Shown here in pieces: positions 49,257 through 60,994 of a stretch of 64,000 nucleotides of DNA. Positions within the stretch are counted from its first letter, which is position 1, and each line of letters starts with the position of its first letter. A program made the position numbers and the translations under genes. Under the pieces are notes generated by a model. That model saw nothing but the letters and a program-made list of their open reading frames with translations. It did not search any database and was not told the origin of the DNA. Source of the DNA: Ailurus styani (Eukaryota > Chordata > Mammalia > Carnivora > Ailuridae). Where the stretch lies: assembly GCA_002007465.1 (NCBI GenBank), contig LNAC01000003.1, forward strand, positions 16,347,380-16,411,379, in the 5' to 3' direction.

Positions 49257-49970
49257 AAACCATGTATTAACATGCATTTATCAATATGCCATAACTATTT
49301 TAGAATATTGGTATTGGCTTCATCAAATGAAGATTATCTTATGAAATTAATTTTTTCTCAAATAAATATAGAATTAGTACATAATGCTTAATTAGAACTG
49401 CAAAGTGATTTATAATCTGAATTATTTCAATACCATTTTTTTAAGAATTAAGACTTTTTTTCCACCATGCCTGTCAGCTTGATCCATCTCAGTGAACTAA
49501 ACAGTGCCACCAAGTGGAGAAGAAAGCTGCTACATCAAGCCCCATACTGCTCAGCTCCAAAGGCACATCTCCACTAGGGCAATTCCACCTGAGAATCATA
49601 GGAGCAGGACACTCCTCTAAAGAAAACACTTGCACAAAACCATTGCCCACACCAAGTCTATCGATCCCAGAGTACTGCAAAGTTTCAGATCTAGGAGAAA
49701 CAGGATCTAGCTTCCTTTGGTTATTTTTTGTTTGTTTGTTTCTTCTTTTTTTGTGTCTTTTTTTTTGATATGGAAAGAGCAATTATTGATTTATTTACTT
49801 AATATTTTTTAAATTTATAATTTTTTTCTTTCTTTCTAACTTTTTTCTATCTACCTAGTTTCTCATAACAAGCAGACCAAAACAGACCTAGGATCTAGCT
49901 TCCTTTCTTTACTTCTTAATTAATTTTTTTAATTTAAATTTTATTTTATTTTGCTTTTTCTCCCTCCAAA

Positions 49971-50859
49971 ATGACAAGATGGAAGAATTCACACCAACAG
50001 AAAGAAACAGTAAGAAAAGAGGTCCACATATTTAATCAGGATAGATTTAAGTAAGATATTTGAACTAGAATTTAAACAAGAGTTACAGGGATACTAACTG
50101 GACTTGAAAATAGCATAGAAAATACTAGAGAATCCCTTACAGCAGAGATAAAAGAACTAAAATTTAGTCGGAAATTTTAAAATTTCTGGCTAAAATTAAA
50201 ATTAAAATTAAATTTCTGGCCAAAATTTAAAATAATGCAACCAAGATGCAAACCTGAATAGATGCCATGAAAATGAGGATTAATTAATCAGAAGAATGAA
50301 TCAATGATATAGACAATAAATTATGAAAAACAATGAAGCTAACAAAGGTAGACTTAGGGAATTCAGTGACTTATTAAAACAGAATAACATTCATTTCATA
50401 GGAGTCCCAAAAAATGAAGAGAGAGAAAAGGGGGCAGAAGGTTTATTTGAGCAAATTATACTTGAAACTGTCCCTAATCTGGGGAAGGATACAGATATCA
50501 AAAAACCAAGAAGCACAGAGAACTCCCATTAAATGGAACAAAGGCTGACCATTGCCAAGATATATCATAGTCAAATTCACAAAATACATAGACAAAGAAT
50601 TCTGAAAGCAGCAAATGAAAAAAACGTCCTTAACCTACAAAGGAAGACAAATAAGATTCGCAACAGAACTGTCCACAGAAAAATGTCAGGCCAGAAGAGA
50701 GTGGCCAGATATACTCAATGTGCTGAATGGGAAAAATATGCAGCCAAGAATACTGTTTCTAGCAAGGTTGTCATTCAGAATAGGAGAGATAAAGACTTTC
50801 CAGAACAAACAAAAACTAAAGTGATCATGACCATAAAACCAACCCTGAAAGGATTTTAA
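49971..50859 (+). pseudogene. L1 ORF1 remnant (RNA-binding chaperone protein)
   Basis: ORF1p coats L1 RNA as a trimer. The ATG at 49971 (aaaatgacaagatgg) fits the ORF1 start. The RRM segment survives in the frame 50323-50532, with NNIHFIGVPKNEEREKGAEG. The C-terminal domain survives in 50615-50824 (LTYKGRQIRFATELS, QARREWPDIL). The stop at 50857-50859 follows TLKGF and fits the ORF1 end. The segments lie in different frames and most of the coiled coil is lost, replaced by repeated aaaatt-type sequence near 50155-50240. Confidence 0.85.
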
Positions 50860-51014
50860 AGTGAGAAAGACCAAAAGCAGCAAAGACTAGAAAGGACCAG
50901 AGGACATTACTGGAAACACCAACTCTACAGGTAACAAAATGTCTCTAAATTCATATCCTTCAAAAACCACTCAGAATGTAAATGGACTAAATGCTCCAAT
51001 TAAAAGACCTAGGG

Positions 51015-51233
51015 TGGGATAACTGGGTGGCTCAGTCAGTTAAGTGTATACCTTTGGTTCAGGTCATGCTTTGATTCATGGGTCATGAATCCCATATCAG
51101 GCTCCCTGATCGATGGGGAGCCTGCTTCTCTGTCTCCCTGCTGTTCCCCTGCTTGTGCTCTCTCTTTCTCTCTCTCTATCTGACAAATAAAATCTAAATT
51201 AATTAATCAATTAAATGAATAAATAAATAAAAT
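51015..51233 (+). mobile_element. CAN SINE, older subtype, in L1 ORF2
   Basis: tgggataactgggtggctca head, tcaggtcatgctttgattc, ctccctgatcgatggggag and AT-rich tail. TSD acctaggg (51007-51014) and acataggg (51234-51241), one mismatch. The L1 continues across it. Confidence 0.93.
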
Positions 51234-51540
51234 ACATAGGGTATCAAAATGGATAAGAAACAAGATCCATCTATATGCTTACTACTAGAGACTCATTTTA
51301 GACCTAAAAATACTTGCAGATTTATAGAAGGGGATGGAAAACCATCCATCATGCTAACAGACATCAAAAGAAAACCAGAGAAGCCACATTTAATTCAGAC
51401 AAACTCGATTTTAAAACAAAGACAATAACAAGAGATGAAGACGGGCATTATATCATAATTAAGGGGTCTATCCAACAAGAAGATCTAACAATTGTAAATA
51501 TTTAAGGGCCCAACATGGAAGCACCCAATATATAAATTAT

Positions 51541-51665
51541 TTAATAATAAACATAAATGTTATTATTAATGTTTATTAATAATAAAATTATTTAATGTTA
51601 AATATTTAATAATAAACATTATTAAATTATGTTAAATAAACATGTTTATTAATAATAAACATAAA
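51541..51665. repeat. AT-rich palindromic expansion within L1 ORF2
   Basis: A 17-bp direct repeat, ttaataataaacataaa, occurs at 51541-51557 and 51649-51665. Between them lie inverted forms (atgtttattaataat near 51570 and 51643) and another taataataaacatt near 51607. The other L1 copy has only about 26 bp here (near 35551-35577). So about 108 bp was added locally and is hairpin-prone. Confidence 0.85.
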
Positions 51666-52038
51666 GAAACTCATGGATAATAATACAATAATAATAGGAA
51701 ACTTTAATACCCTACTCACAGCAATGGACAGATCATCTAAGCAGAAGATCAATAAGGAAACAATGGCTTTGAATGATACACTGGACCAGATGGACTTAAC
51801 AGATATAGTCAGAACATTTCATCCTGAAGCAGCAGGATACACATCCTTTTTGAGTGCACATGGAACATTCTCCAGAAGAGTTCACATACTGGGTCACAAA
51901 TCAGGCCTCAACTGGTACAAAATGATTGAGATCATACCATGCATATTTTCAGACTACAGTGCTATGGGACTTAAAGTCAACCTCAAGGAAAAACTTGGAA
52001 GGACCACAAATACATGGAGGTTAAAGAACATCATACTA

Positions 52039-52234
52039 GGGGTGCCTGGGTGGCTCAGTGGGTTAAAGCCTCTGCCTTCAGCCCTGGTCATGACCTCAGG
52101 GTCCTGGAACTGAACCCCACATGGGGCTCCCTGCGTAGCAGGGAGCCTGCTTCCTCCTCTCTCTCTGCCTGCCTCTCCGCCTACTTGTGATTTTTCTCTC
52201 TGTGTCAAATAAATAAATAAAATCTTAAAAAAAA
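52039..52234 (+). mobile_element. CAN SINE, young mustelid-type, in L1 ORF2
   Basis: ggtgcctgggtggctcagtg head, ctgcgtagcagggagcctgc, aataaataaataaaatctta tail. Perfect 16-bp TSD aaagaacatcatacta at 52023-52038 and 52235-52250, lying in L1 sequence. Confidence 0.97.
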
Positions 52235-55200
52235 AAAGAACATCATACTAAAGAATGAATGAGCCAACCAGAAAATTAAAGATGAATTAAAAAAAATACA
52301 TGGAAACAAATAAAAATGAGAACACAATAGTCCAAAATCTTTGGGATGCAGCAAAAGCAATCTTAAGAGTGCCTGTATCACAATATAGGCTCACCTCAGA
52401 AAGCAAGAAAAGTCTTGAATACACAACCTAACCATACACCTACAGAAGTTAGAAAAGAAACAGCAAATACAGCATAAAGCCAGCAGAGGAGGGGAAATAA
52501 TAAAGATTAAAGCAGAAATAAACAATATAGAAACAAACAAACAAAAAACAGTTGAATAGATCAATGAAACTAAGAGCAAGTTCTTCAAAACAATAAAATT
52601 GAGAAACCCCTACCCATACTTATCAAAAAGAAAAAAGAACCCAAATAATCAACATCACAGTAATACAATAAGAGAATACTGTAAAAAAAAATATGCCAAA
52701 AAAACTGGGAAATCTGGAAGAAATAGATAAATTTCTAAAAACTTACAACCTAACAAAACTGAAACAGGAAGAAATAGAAAATCTGAACAGACCCACAATC
52801 AGCAAAGAAATTGAATAGGAAATCAAAAAGCTCCCAAAAAACAAATGTCCTGAACAAATGGCTTCGCAGGGGAATTCTACCAGACATTTAAAGAAGAGTT
52901 AATACCTATTTTTCTCAAACTGTTCCAAAAAACAGAAATGAAAGGAAAACTTCCAGATTCATTCTATGAGGCCAGCTTTACCTTGATTACCACACCAAAG
53001 ACTCCACTGAAAAGGAGAATTACAGACCAATGACCCTGATGAACATGGATGCAAAAATTATCAATAAAATAATATAAAATATAATTCAACAGTATATTAA
53101 AATAATTATTCATCATGATCAAGTCAGTTTTATTCCTGGGCTGCAGGAGTGGCTCAATATTTGCAAATCAGCATGTTACACCACGTTAATAAAAGAAAGG
53201 ATAAAAACCATATGATCAATAGATGCATGAAAAGTATTTGACAAAATATAGCACACATTCTTGATAAAAAAAAAACCTTCAAGAAAGTAGGGTAGAGGGA
53301 ACATACTTCAACATCATAAAGGCCAATATATGAAAGACCCACAGCTAATATCATCCTCAAATGAGAAAAACTAAGAGCCTTTCCTCTATCGTTAGGAAAA
53401 AGATAAGGATGTCCACTCTCATCATTAGTATTTAACATTGTACTGGAAGTCTTAGCCTCAACAATCAGACAATGAAAAGAAATAAAAGGCATCCAAATAA
53501 GCATGGAAAAAGTCAAACTTTCACTATTTGCACACAACATGATGGTCTACATAGAAAACCAGAAAAATTCCATGAAAAAATAGCCAGAACTAATACATGA
53601 ATTCATCACAGTCTCATGATATAAAATCAATGTGCAGAAATCTGTTCCATTTCTAAATACTAATAACAAAGCAGCAGAAAAAGAAATCAAGGAATCTATC
53701 CCATTTGTAATTGCACCAAAAACAATATAATTCCTACAAATAAACCTATCAAAAAACATAAAAGATCTGAACTCTGAAAACTACAGAAAACTATGAAAGA
53801 AATTGAAGAGGACACAAATAAATGGAAAAGTATTTCATGCTCATGGATTGGAGGAACGAACATCGTTAAAGTATCTATACTACCCAAAAAAATCTACATA
53901 TTTAATGTAATCCCTAGCAAAATGCCAAAGGCAAGTAGGACAAACAATCCTAAAAGTTGTATGGAACCACAAAAGACTCCAAAGAGCCAAAGCAATCCTG
54001 AAAAAGAAAAACAAAACTGGAGGCATCACAAATTCAGATTTCAAGCTATATAACAAAGCTGTAGTAATCAAGACAATACAGTACTGGCACAAAAACAGAC
54101 ACATATATCAATGGAACAGAATTGAAAACCCAGAAATAGACCCTCACTGATGTGGTCAACTAATCTTCGACAAACCAGGAAAGAATATCGAATGGAGAAA
54201 AGATAGTCTCTTCAATAAATGGTGTTGGGAAAATTGGACAGCAACATGCAGAAGAATGAAACAGGACCACTTTCTTATGCCATACACAAAAATAAATTCA
54301 AAATGGGTGAAAGACCTAATGTGAGACAGGAATCCATCAAAATCCTAGAAGAGAACACAGGCAATGACTTCTTTGACCTATGCTGCAGCAACTTCTTACT
54401 AGACATATCACCAGAGACAAGGGAAACAAAAGCAAAAATTAACTATTGGGATTTCATCAAGATAAAAACTTCTGCACATCAAAGGAAACAGTCAACAAAA
54501 CTAAAAAGGAACCTATGAAATGGGAGAAGATATTTGCAAATGCCATATCTGATTAAGGGTTAGTATCCAAAATCTATAAATAATTTATCAACTCAACACC
54601 CAAAAAACAAATAATACAGTTAAGAAATGGGCAGAAAACATGAATAGACACTTTTCCAAAGAGGACATCCAGATGGTTGACAGACATATGAAAAGATGCT
54701 CAACATTACTTTTCATCAGGGAAAAACAAATCAAACCCACAATGAGATACTGCCTCACACCTCTCAAATGGCTAAAATTAACAACACAGGAAACAACAGG
54801 TGTTGGCAAGTGTGTGGAGAAAGTGGAACCTACTTGCACTGTCAGTGGGAATGCAAACTGATGAAGCCACTCTGGAGAACAGTATGGAGGTTCCTCAAAA
54901 AAGTTAAAAATAGAATTTCCCTACAATCCAGTAATTTCACTGCTATGTATTTACCCAAAAGATAAAAAAAAAATTTGAAGTGGTACATGCCCTCTGATAA
55001 TATAGCAACATTATCAACAATAGGCACACTATGGAGAGACCCCAAAAGTCCATTGACTGATCAATAGAAAAAGAATAGCTGGTTTATATATATATATATG
55101 ATAATATTACTTAGCCCTCATAAAGAATGAAATCTTGCCATTTGCAATGCATGGATGGAGCTAGAATGTATTATAGTAAATAAAATATGTCAGTCAGAGA

Positions 55201-55310
55201 AACACAAATACCATATGATCTCATTCATATGTGGAATTGAATAAACAAACACATGAACATATGGAAATGGGGATAAAAAAAGGAGAGAGAGAAACAAGCT
55301 ATAAGATATT

Positions 55311-55507
55311 TGTTTTTAAAGATTTTATTTATTTATTTGACACACAGAGAGAGATTACAGGCAGGCAGAGAGGCAGGCAGAGAGAGAGAGGAAGAAGCAG
55401 GCTCCCTGCTGAGCAGGGAGCCCGATGTGGGCCTTGATCCCAGGACCCTGAGACCATGACCTGAGCTGAAGGCAGAGGCATTAACCCACTGAGCCACCCA
55501 GGCGCCC
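55311..55507 (-). mobile_element. CAN SINE, young mustelid-type, in L1 3' UTR
   Basis: tgtttttaaagattttattt start, gacctgagctgaaggcag core, gagccacccaggcgccc end. Perfect 15-bp TSD aagctataagatatt at 55296-55310 and 55508-55522. Confidence 0.97.
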
Positions 55508-55696
55508 AAGCTATAAGATATTCTTAAGGATAGAGAACAAACTGAGGGTTGATGGAGAGAGGTGGGTGGGGCTGGGATAGATGGATGATAGATATTAAAG
55601 AGGATGCTTGTTGGGATGAACACTGGGTGTTGTATGTAAGTGATAAATGACTGAATTCTACTCCTGAAACCAATATTGCACTGTATGTTAACTAAA

Positions 55697-55815
55697 ATGA
55701 AAGAAAGAAAAGAAAAAAAGGAAGGAAGGAAGAAAGAGAGAGAAAAGAAAGAAAAGGAAGGAAGGAAGGAAGGAAGGAAAGAAAGGAAGAAAGAAAGAAA
55801 GAGAGAAAGAAAACA
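55697..55815 (+). repeat. (GAAA)/(GGAA)n microsatellite at L1 tail
   Basis: Purine-only aaag, ggaa and agag units following atgttaactaaaatg. Most simply it grew from the L1 poly(A) tail. Confidence 0.93.
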
Positions 55816-58571
55816 CTAACCAGGAAGCAAAAATTTTATATGTATATAAATATAAAATATATGTAGAATATAGAATATATATATTCTATGTGTGATGATT
55901 CTGTGTGATGATTTTCCCTAACTCAGAAAAGTAACACAGTAGGCAAGCTGTTAAATTTTGCATGGGCTAAAGCATATTTTTGCCCTCCTAAGCCATACCT
56001 GTGCATATAGTTAAGTTTTGCAGGTAATTACTTCCAGCTGCTTGCCTATAGGAATTCATTGCAATGCAATGAAATCAGAGTAATAAACTCATCAGCAAAA
56101 ATTAACCCATAGGCATGTTACAGAGACACGTATATTTAAATGGCATCAGTATTATAATTTATGAATTCTAGATGTTTATGTTCTTGATGGAGACAATCTC
56201 CTCCTAGGTAATTAGGAAGATCTACATACAACTAGCTATGTTTGGCATTATCCTAAACTCATTAGAATATTACACATGCCCAATTTTTAAATGGGGCATT
56301 TAGATTTTTATCATTTACCATAGAGAAATCTTTATGATTTGATTGTCCCATTGTTACAGTTAAGGAAAACACAATGCTGCTTTCTGTTTACTATCTCTTC
56401 TCATTGATAAACATTCTATTAACTGTCAAGGCATATTAAATTAAATATTAAAATTACCTGGTGAAGAGAACCAAACCACTTTCTACAAACTTTCTATTTT
56501 AGCATTTTCTTCAAAAAAAAAAATTCTGTCTTAGATCACTGAATTGCCTTAATCACATGTAAGAAAGATAAATTCCCATCCATTTCAAGTGATTAGCTGT
56601 AGTACTTAATGTTGTTGCATTTGAAAATGTTGAAAACATTGAAAATGAAAATAAAATTGATTCCTGATATAATCTCACTAAATTAAACTTTTATATCATA
56701 TACTACACATTATATTGTATTTAATAATTATTTAATAATTCCTGCTATTATACACCTCCCCCAACTTGTAAATGATGAAATTAGAATACTCATATCAGAT
56801 AATGTCTTGGAATTAAAGTTTATACCTATAAATAGATGGTTATCAAACATAAAATTCTGAGGATTCTGAAAGGCTACAGAGACTTTACACTGCTATTTAT
56901 GTTGAAATAAGGTAAATCATTTCCATTCTTATGAAGTCTAAGTAAATAATTGTAAAAGTAAATGGAAATAAGAATAAAATTATATACTCATATGCGTATA
57001 TAATTTTCCTTTTCAAAGATTCCTTTTCTCATATATTTTTGAGTTGTATTCTATTTTTATTCAAGTCATTACAAAGTTCTTATAGTATTACTGAGCAATA
57101 CTCAGGTAAGAAGGAGACTTTAGTGGAGTCATTTATCTTCATTTTTCCCAGCTCCCCCATTTCCACTTAGCATGCAGTAAGGAGCATTAAAAAGGCTGGG
57201 GGATGACTAATGGAACCCAACTCCTCCAGAACACTTGGAAAGAATGAAAACTACATGACAGAAACACAAATGGTTCTCAAAAATCACTTTTTGTAAAATT
57301 TTCAAAAAGTATAAAATTGAATTCGTATAAAGAATTTTAGGGAAAAGCTAGATTTATTTAATTTCAAAGAACTGTGAGCCTAGATGAGGCTAAGTTTTGA
57401 ATTAAAATAGATTTGGGAAGAATATTTTGATTCCACCAGTGCCTACAAGAAGTATATCACATAGTAGAGACCACCTATATACACATGGTAGTCCTTACTA
57501 TAGGTTTAGTAGCCACTTTTTTGGAAAAAGAAGATTGAGGCTACCATAGAGAAGGCACTATTTTAGGTATCACGAGTATCAGTTATTAATGATTTAAACA
57601 AAAACAATCCAAAACTTAGCATAGGAATGGATTTTTACTATTTTGTTTACTTGAAAGTAGGTCAGCCAGGAAATTTCTGGTTTAAATTCTGGGTCTATAT
57701 ATTGATCAGCTTCTCTTTGAGCAACAGCTCTGTGATAAGTTGGGGCGTTATTGTTCCATGTGACTCTTGCTTTCTGGAATAGGTAAGAAATATGAATAAT
57801 GTTTTTATCATAGCAATGTCAAAGTGTAAGAGACAAATAGAAACATATGTTTTTGAAAGGATTAGGCTCAGAACTGACATTCTGTTCTTTAACCCACAAA
57901 CTAGACAAAATAAGAAAAATGATTAAGATTCTCTTTCCCTCTCTCTTTGCCTCTCCCTTCTTGCTCCCACTTGCACTCTTTTAAAACAAAATGTACGTCT
58001 CTTTTTATTCTTCTGAGATGGAGAAAGTTGTAGTCATTTGCAGAGTGATGGGATAGAAGAACTCCAAGCTTTCTGTCCGTGTGAATCAGACAACTGGATT
58101 GGAGCATTAGTGGCCACTGGAGATGCAGGGACATACAAAATAGGAGTCAGAGAGGGGATCTCAAGTTCTGTCTGACAACACTGGACTGGTGTCTGAAACA
58201 CAACATGCAGAAAAGACTCGAAAAAACTCAACTAGAGATAAAAAAAAAACATCTGAAACTTGGTGCTGCTTTGCAAGAATCAGACTTTGTAGTTCATGTC
58301 CAACAAAGTTAATTGCCTACTAAAACAAAAACAAAATCATTAATTGTAAGAAAATAAAAAAATCAGAGTCATCACAACATAAAATTTAAAATGTTCAAAA
58401 CATTCAAAATAATTTGACGTTTGAAAAACAAGGTAAATGGAGCTCTTTCTAAAGGGAAAAAAGACAGTTAATATGAGCCACTCTTTGATGATCCAATAGG
58501 AAGCATAATGTAAAAATAAAAACATTTAAAAAATATATTCTCAAGGAATGATGACATAGGATATCTCAATA
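55816..58571. other. Unannotated AT-rich interval
   Basis: Begins with a short tata-rich stretch (55840-55890). No gene or nameable repeat. Small frames on the minus strand (57695-58231) show nothing recognisable. Confidence 0.5.
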
Positions 58572-58587
58572 AAGAAATAAAACTATA

Positions 58588-58695
58588 GCACAGATGGCAT
58601 GGAGCACTTGGTGTTATATACAAACAATGAATCATAAAATACTACATCAAAAACTAATGATGTACTGTATGGTAACTAATATAACATAATAAAAA
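58588..58695 (+). mobile_element. Very short L1 3' end (108 bp) with TSD
   Basis: gagcacttggtgttatatac, atgaatcataaaatactaca, gatgtactgtatggtaacta and ataacataataaaaaaa are the last ~100 bp of a carnivore L1 3' UTR. The TSD aagaaataaaactata (58572-58587) and aagaagtaaaactata (58696-58711) has one mismatch. It is a strongly 5'-truncated L1 retrotransposition event. Confidence 0.88.
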
Positions 58696-59121
58696 AAGAA
58701 GTAAAACTATAAAAAGAACCAAATGGAAATTTTTGAAACAAAAAAATAGGAGAAATATTATTTCATCTACTTAATAATAGAATTGTGATATTGAAGGATA
58801 GCTAATGAACTTAATGGTAATTCAATAAGTACTACCCAATCTGAGAAATAGAGAAAAACTTTTGAAAAATATAAGCAGAATCACAGAAGTGTTAAGTATT
58901 TTGAAAGAGTCTAAAAAAGGTTATTAGGCATTTAGGAGAAGAAAAAGAAGAGAATAGATAATCATTTACTAAATACTGGAAAATTAACACATTTGATATA
59001 AAGTATAAACTCATATATTTAGATGTTCAATAAACACCAAGAAAGCTACACTTTTTAAAAAACTGTGACAATTTGAAATTAGATTCAAGCTCTTAAAAGC
59101 CGAAGGTGAAGCATTAGCTTT

Positions 59122-59449
59122 TTTTTTTCCCTATTGTGTATTCTTTTCTTATTTTATTTTTTTTATTTGCCCCAGGGGTACAGGTCTGTGAATCATCAGG
59201 CTTACACCTTTCACAGCATTCACCTTAGCACAAACCCTCCCCAATGTCCATAACCCATCCACCCTAACCCTACCCTCCCACCCCCCAGTAACCCTCAGTT
59301 TGTTTTGTGAGATTAGGAGTCTCTTATGGTTTGTCTCCTTCCCCATCCCATCTTGTTTCATTATTTTTTCCTCCCTACCCCCCAGAACCCCCACCCTGCC
59401 CCTCAAGTTCCTCATATCAGAGAGATCATATGATAACTGTCTTTCTCTG
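59122..59449 (-). mobile_element. Young L1 3' end, reverse orientation, with extra 3' sequence
   Basis: Reverse complement of a carnivore L1 3' end: gccccaggggtacaggtctg, tcaccttagcac-type, gtaaccctcagtttgttttg, tctcttatggtttgtctcc and atatcagagagatcatatga. Perfect TSD agcattagcttt at 59110-59121 and 59450-59461. Between the outer poly(T) and the L1 tail there are about 20 bp that are not L1 (around 59130-59150), as in a 3' transduction. Confidence 0.92.
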
Positions 59450-59461
59450 AGCATTAGCTTT

Positions 59462-60635
59462 GAAATAAGTAACAGAAAAACTGTTTTGACTCCTCTAGGT
59501 ACATATTTACTATTACACACTGATTAACAAAGTTGTAGTACCAACACTATCTGAAATAAGGCTTATTATGAAACTGAAATAATCAAAATACTGTGGTATC
59601 AATTTCTAGTTGGACAATCCAATTCTATTATATATAATTAAGAAACACATAATGGAAAACTGATTTTAACAAGGTGCAAATGAAATTCCATGGAGATGGG
59701 ATCATAATTTTAAATAAATGGGTTTGGGACAATTGGATATCCATATGCAAAATAAAAGGAGCTCAATCTATATGTTACATCACATACAGATATTGACTCA
59801 AATTTGACTATCAATCTAAATGTAAAACTTAAACTATAAAATGTCTAGAACAAAAAAGGATACTTTGTAATCTTAGCTAGGCAAAGCTTTCTTAGATATG
59901 ACACCAAAAATATGATTTATAAGATATTTATAAGCTATCAATGGTTCCATAAAAAATTTGATTAGGGGTTAACTTTCTTTAAAATTCCTTGAATTAGGAA
60001 AGAAAAAAATCACATCAGAGTTGTTACCTGAACAACAAGAAAAGAAACCCCAAAATAAACATAACTTTAGAAATTGTAGAAATAAAACACACCCACTCCA
60101 GGGTTGTGGTAACCTTTGGAAGGGAAGCAGTATGATGAGTGGTGGAGTAACACAGTAAGACTGTATTAGTCCAGTACAAGTTATCCTTGTGTGGGTGGTA
60201 GGTTCATAAGTGTAAATTATATTATAAAAATACAAAAAGAATGGATTAAAACAAAATAATATATAAAATAAATGAGTCAGACATAAATTCTTAAAAATTA
60301 CTGGAATTTTACATACCTGAAATTTGTAATAAATGAGAGTACGTTCTTATCTTTTTATGAACTGTTACAGAAAAATAATAGATACACTGTCCTAGCTAAT
60401 ATTGCTTTGTAGAGAAATTGAGAAAGAGAAAATATATATTTTGTTACATCAGCAACATCCTAGCTACTCAAAATTTTTAAAAATTTTTTTTCCCTAATTA
60501 CCCAATTAGCTGGAATTCTTAAGAGTTAGGAAGTCTAATTGTAGCAAATGTAAGCAATTTTATGTATTATTTGGTCTAATTTTTAAATAATTTACCATTA
60601 CAAATTACTAATAGTATATAATGAGTGATTATGCT
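59462..60635. other. Unannotated AT-rich interval
   Basis: Loose L1-like phrases near 59560-59900 (gaaactgaaataatcaaaa, tgtggtatcaatttctag, gacaattggatatccatatg, gctcaatctatatgttac, aaagctttcttagatatgac) suggest a very old sense L1 ORF2 piece, too diverged to bound. Confidence 0.4.
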
Positions 60636-60639
60636 AAAC

Positions 60640-60830
60640 ACCATACTTTGGATGGGTTATGTTATTTTACCCTCATAATGTATGAGAGGGAAATTTCAAA
60701 TATTCATTTTATACATGAAGAAATTAAGGTTACATTAGATAACATACTAGACAAGGTTGTTCACAAAGCTTGAAGTTATCAGGAATTTATCCCATTCGGT
60801 TTGACTGCAAAATTCATACCATCATGACTA
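60640..60830 (-). repeat. MIR/L2-like fragment
   Basis: ttattttaccctcataatgt, attttatacatgaagaaatt and gaatttatcccattcggttt match the reverse-complement MIR/L2 3' half in order. Confidence 0.55.
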
Positions 60831-60994
60831 ATTGAACTTGTCTCAACTCAGTTCTGATCAAGCATCAAAGTCTTTCCTTGGTAGTGGGAGAAACTTAAAT
60901 AATATATTTATATATGATCTCTTATTCTGTTCATGCCTGAACCTGGACGTATAACTCCCATATACTAGATTGCTATTGAAAAAGCTCAAGTTTT

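Larger units (their letters stand above)
50939..55240 (+). pseudogene. L1 ORF2 remnant (endonuclease, RT, zinc knuckle)
   Basis: The ATG at 50939 lies about 80 bp after ORF1. Endonuclease residues have decayed in the frame 51673-52113: GDFN reads GNFN (residues 9-12), SRIDH reads SRRVH (67-71) and the S-D-H triplet reads SDY (93-95). The RT active site at 53521-53550 reads SLFAHNMMVY instead of FADD. The zinc-knuckle region (within 54696-54965) still has C-X3-C and H-X4-C, as in CWQVCGES and HCQWEC. Two SINEs (51015, 52039) and many stops break the frame. The end near 55240 is estimated. Confidence 0.9.
49455..55697 (+). mobile_element. Nearly complete but dead carnivore L1
   Basis: It holds the 3' half of the 5' UTR (cagtgccaccaagtggagaa; gcacatctccactagggc), the T-rich end of the UTR (acctaggatctagcttcc), ORF1, ORF2, and a 3' UTR ending atgttaactaaaatg, followed by an A/G-rich tail. 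Three SINEs sit inside it (51015, 52039 and 55311, the last in the 3' UTR), as does a palindromic AT expansion at 51541-51665. Removing SINEs leaves about 5.6 kb. The 5' boundary is approximate and no TSD was recognised, because the tail has turned into a long GA microsatellite. Confidence 0.92.

Noticed and set aside
59149..59520. 123-codon minus-strand frame
   Set aside because: Mostly the 3' UTR of an L1 and its flank; L1 3' UTR does not code.
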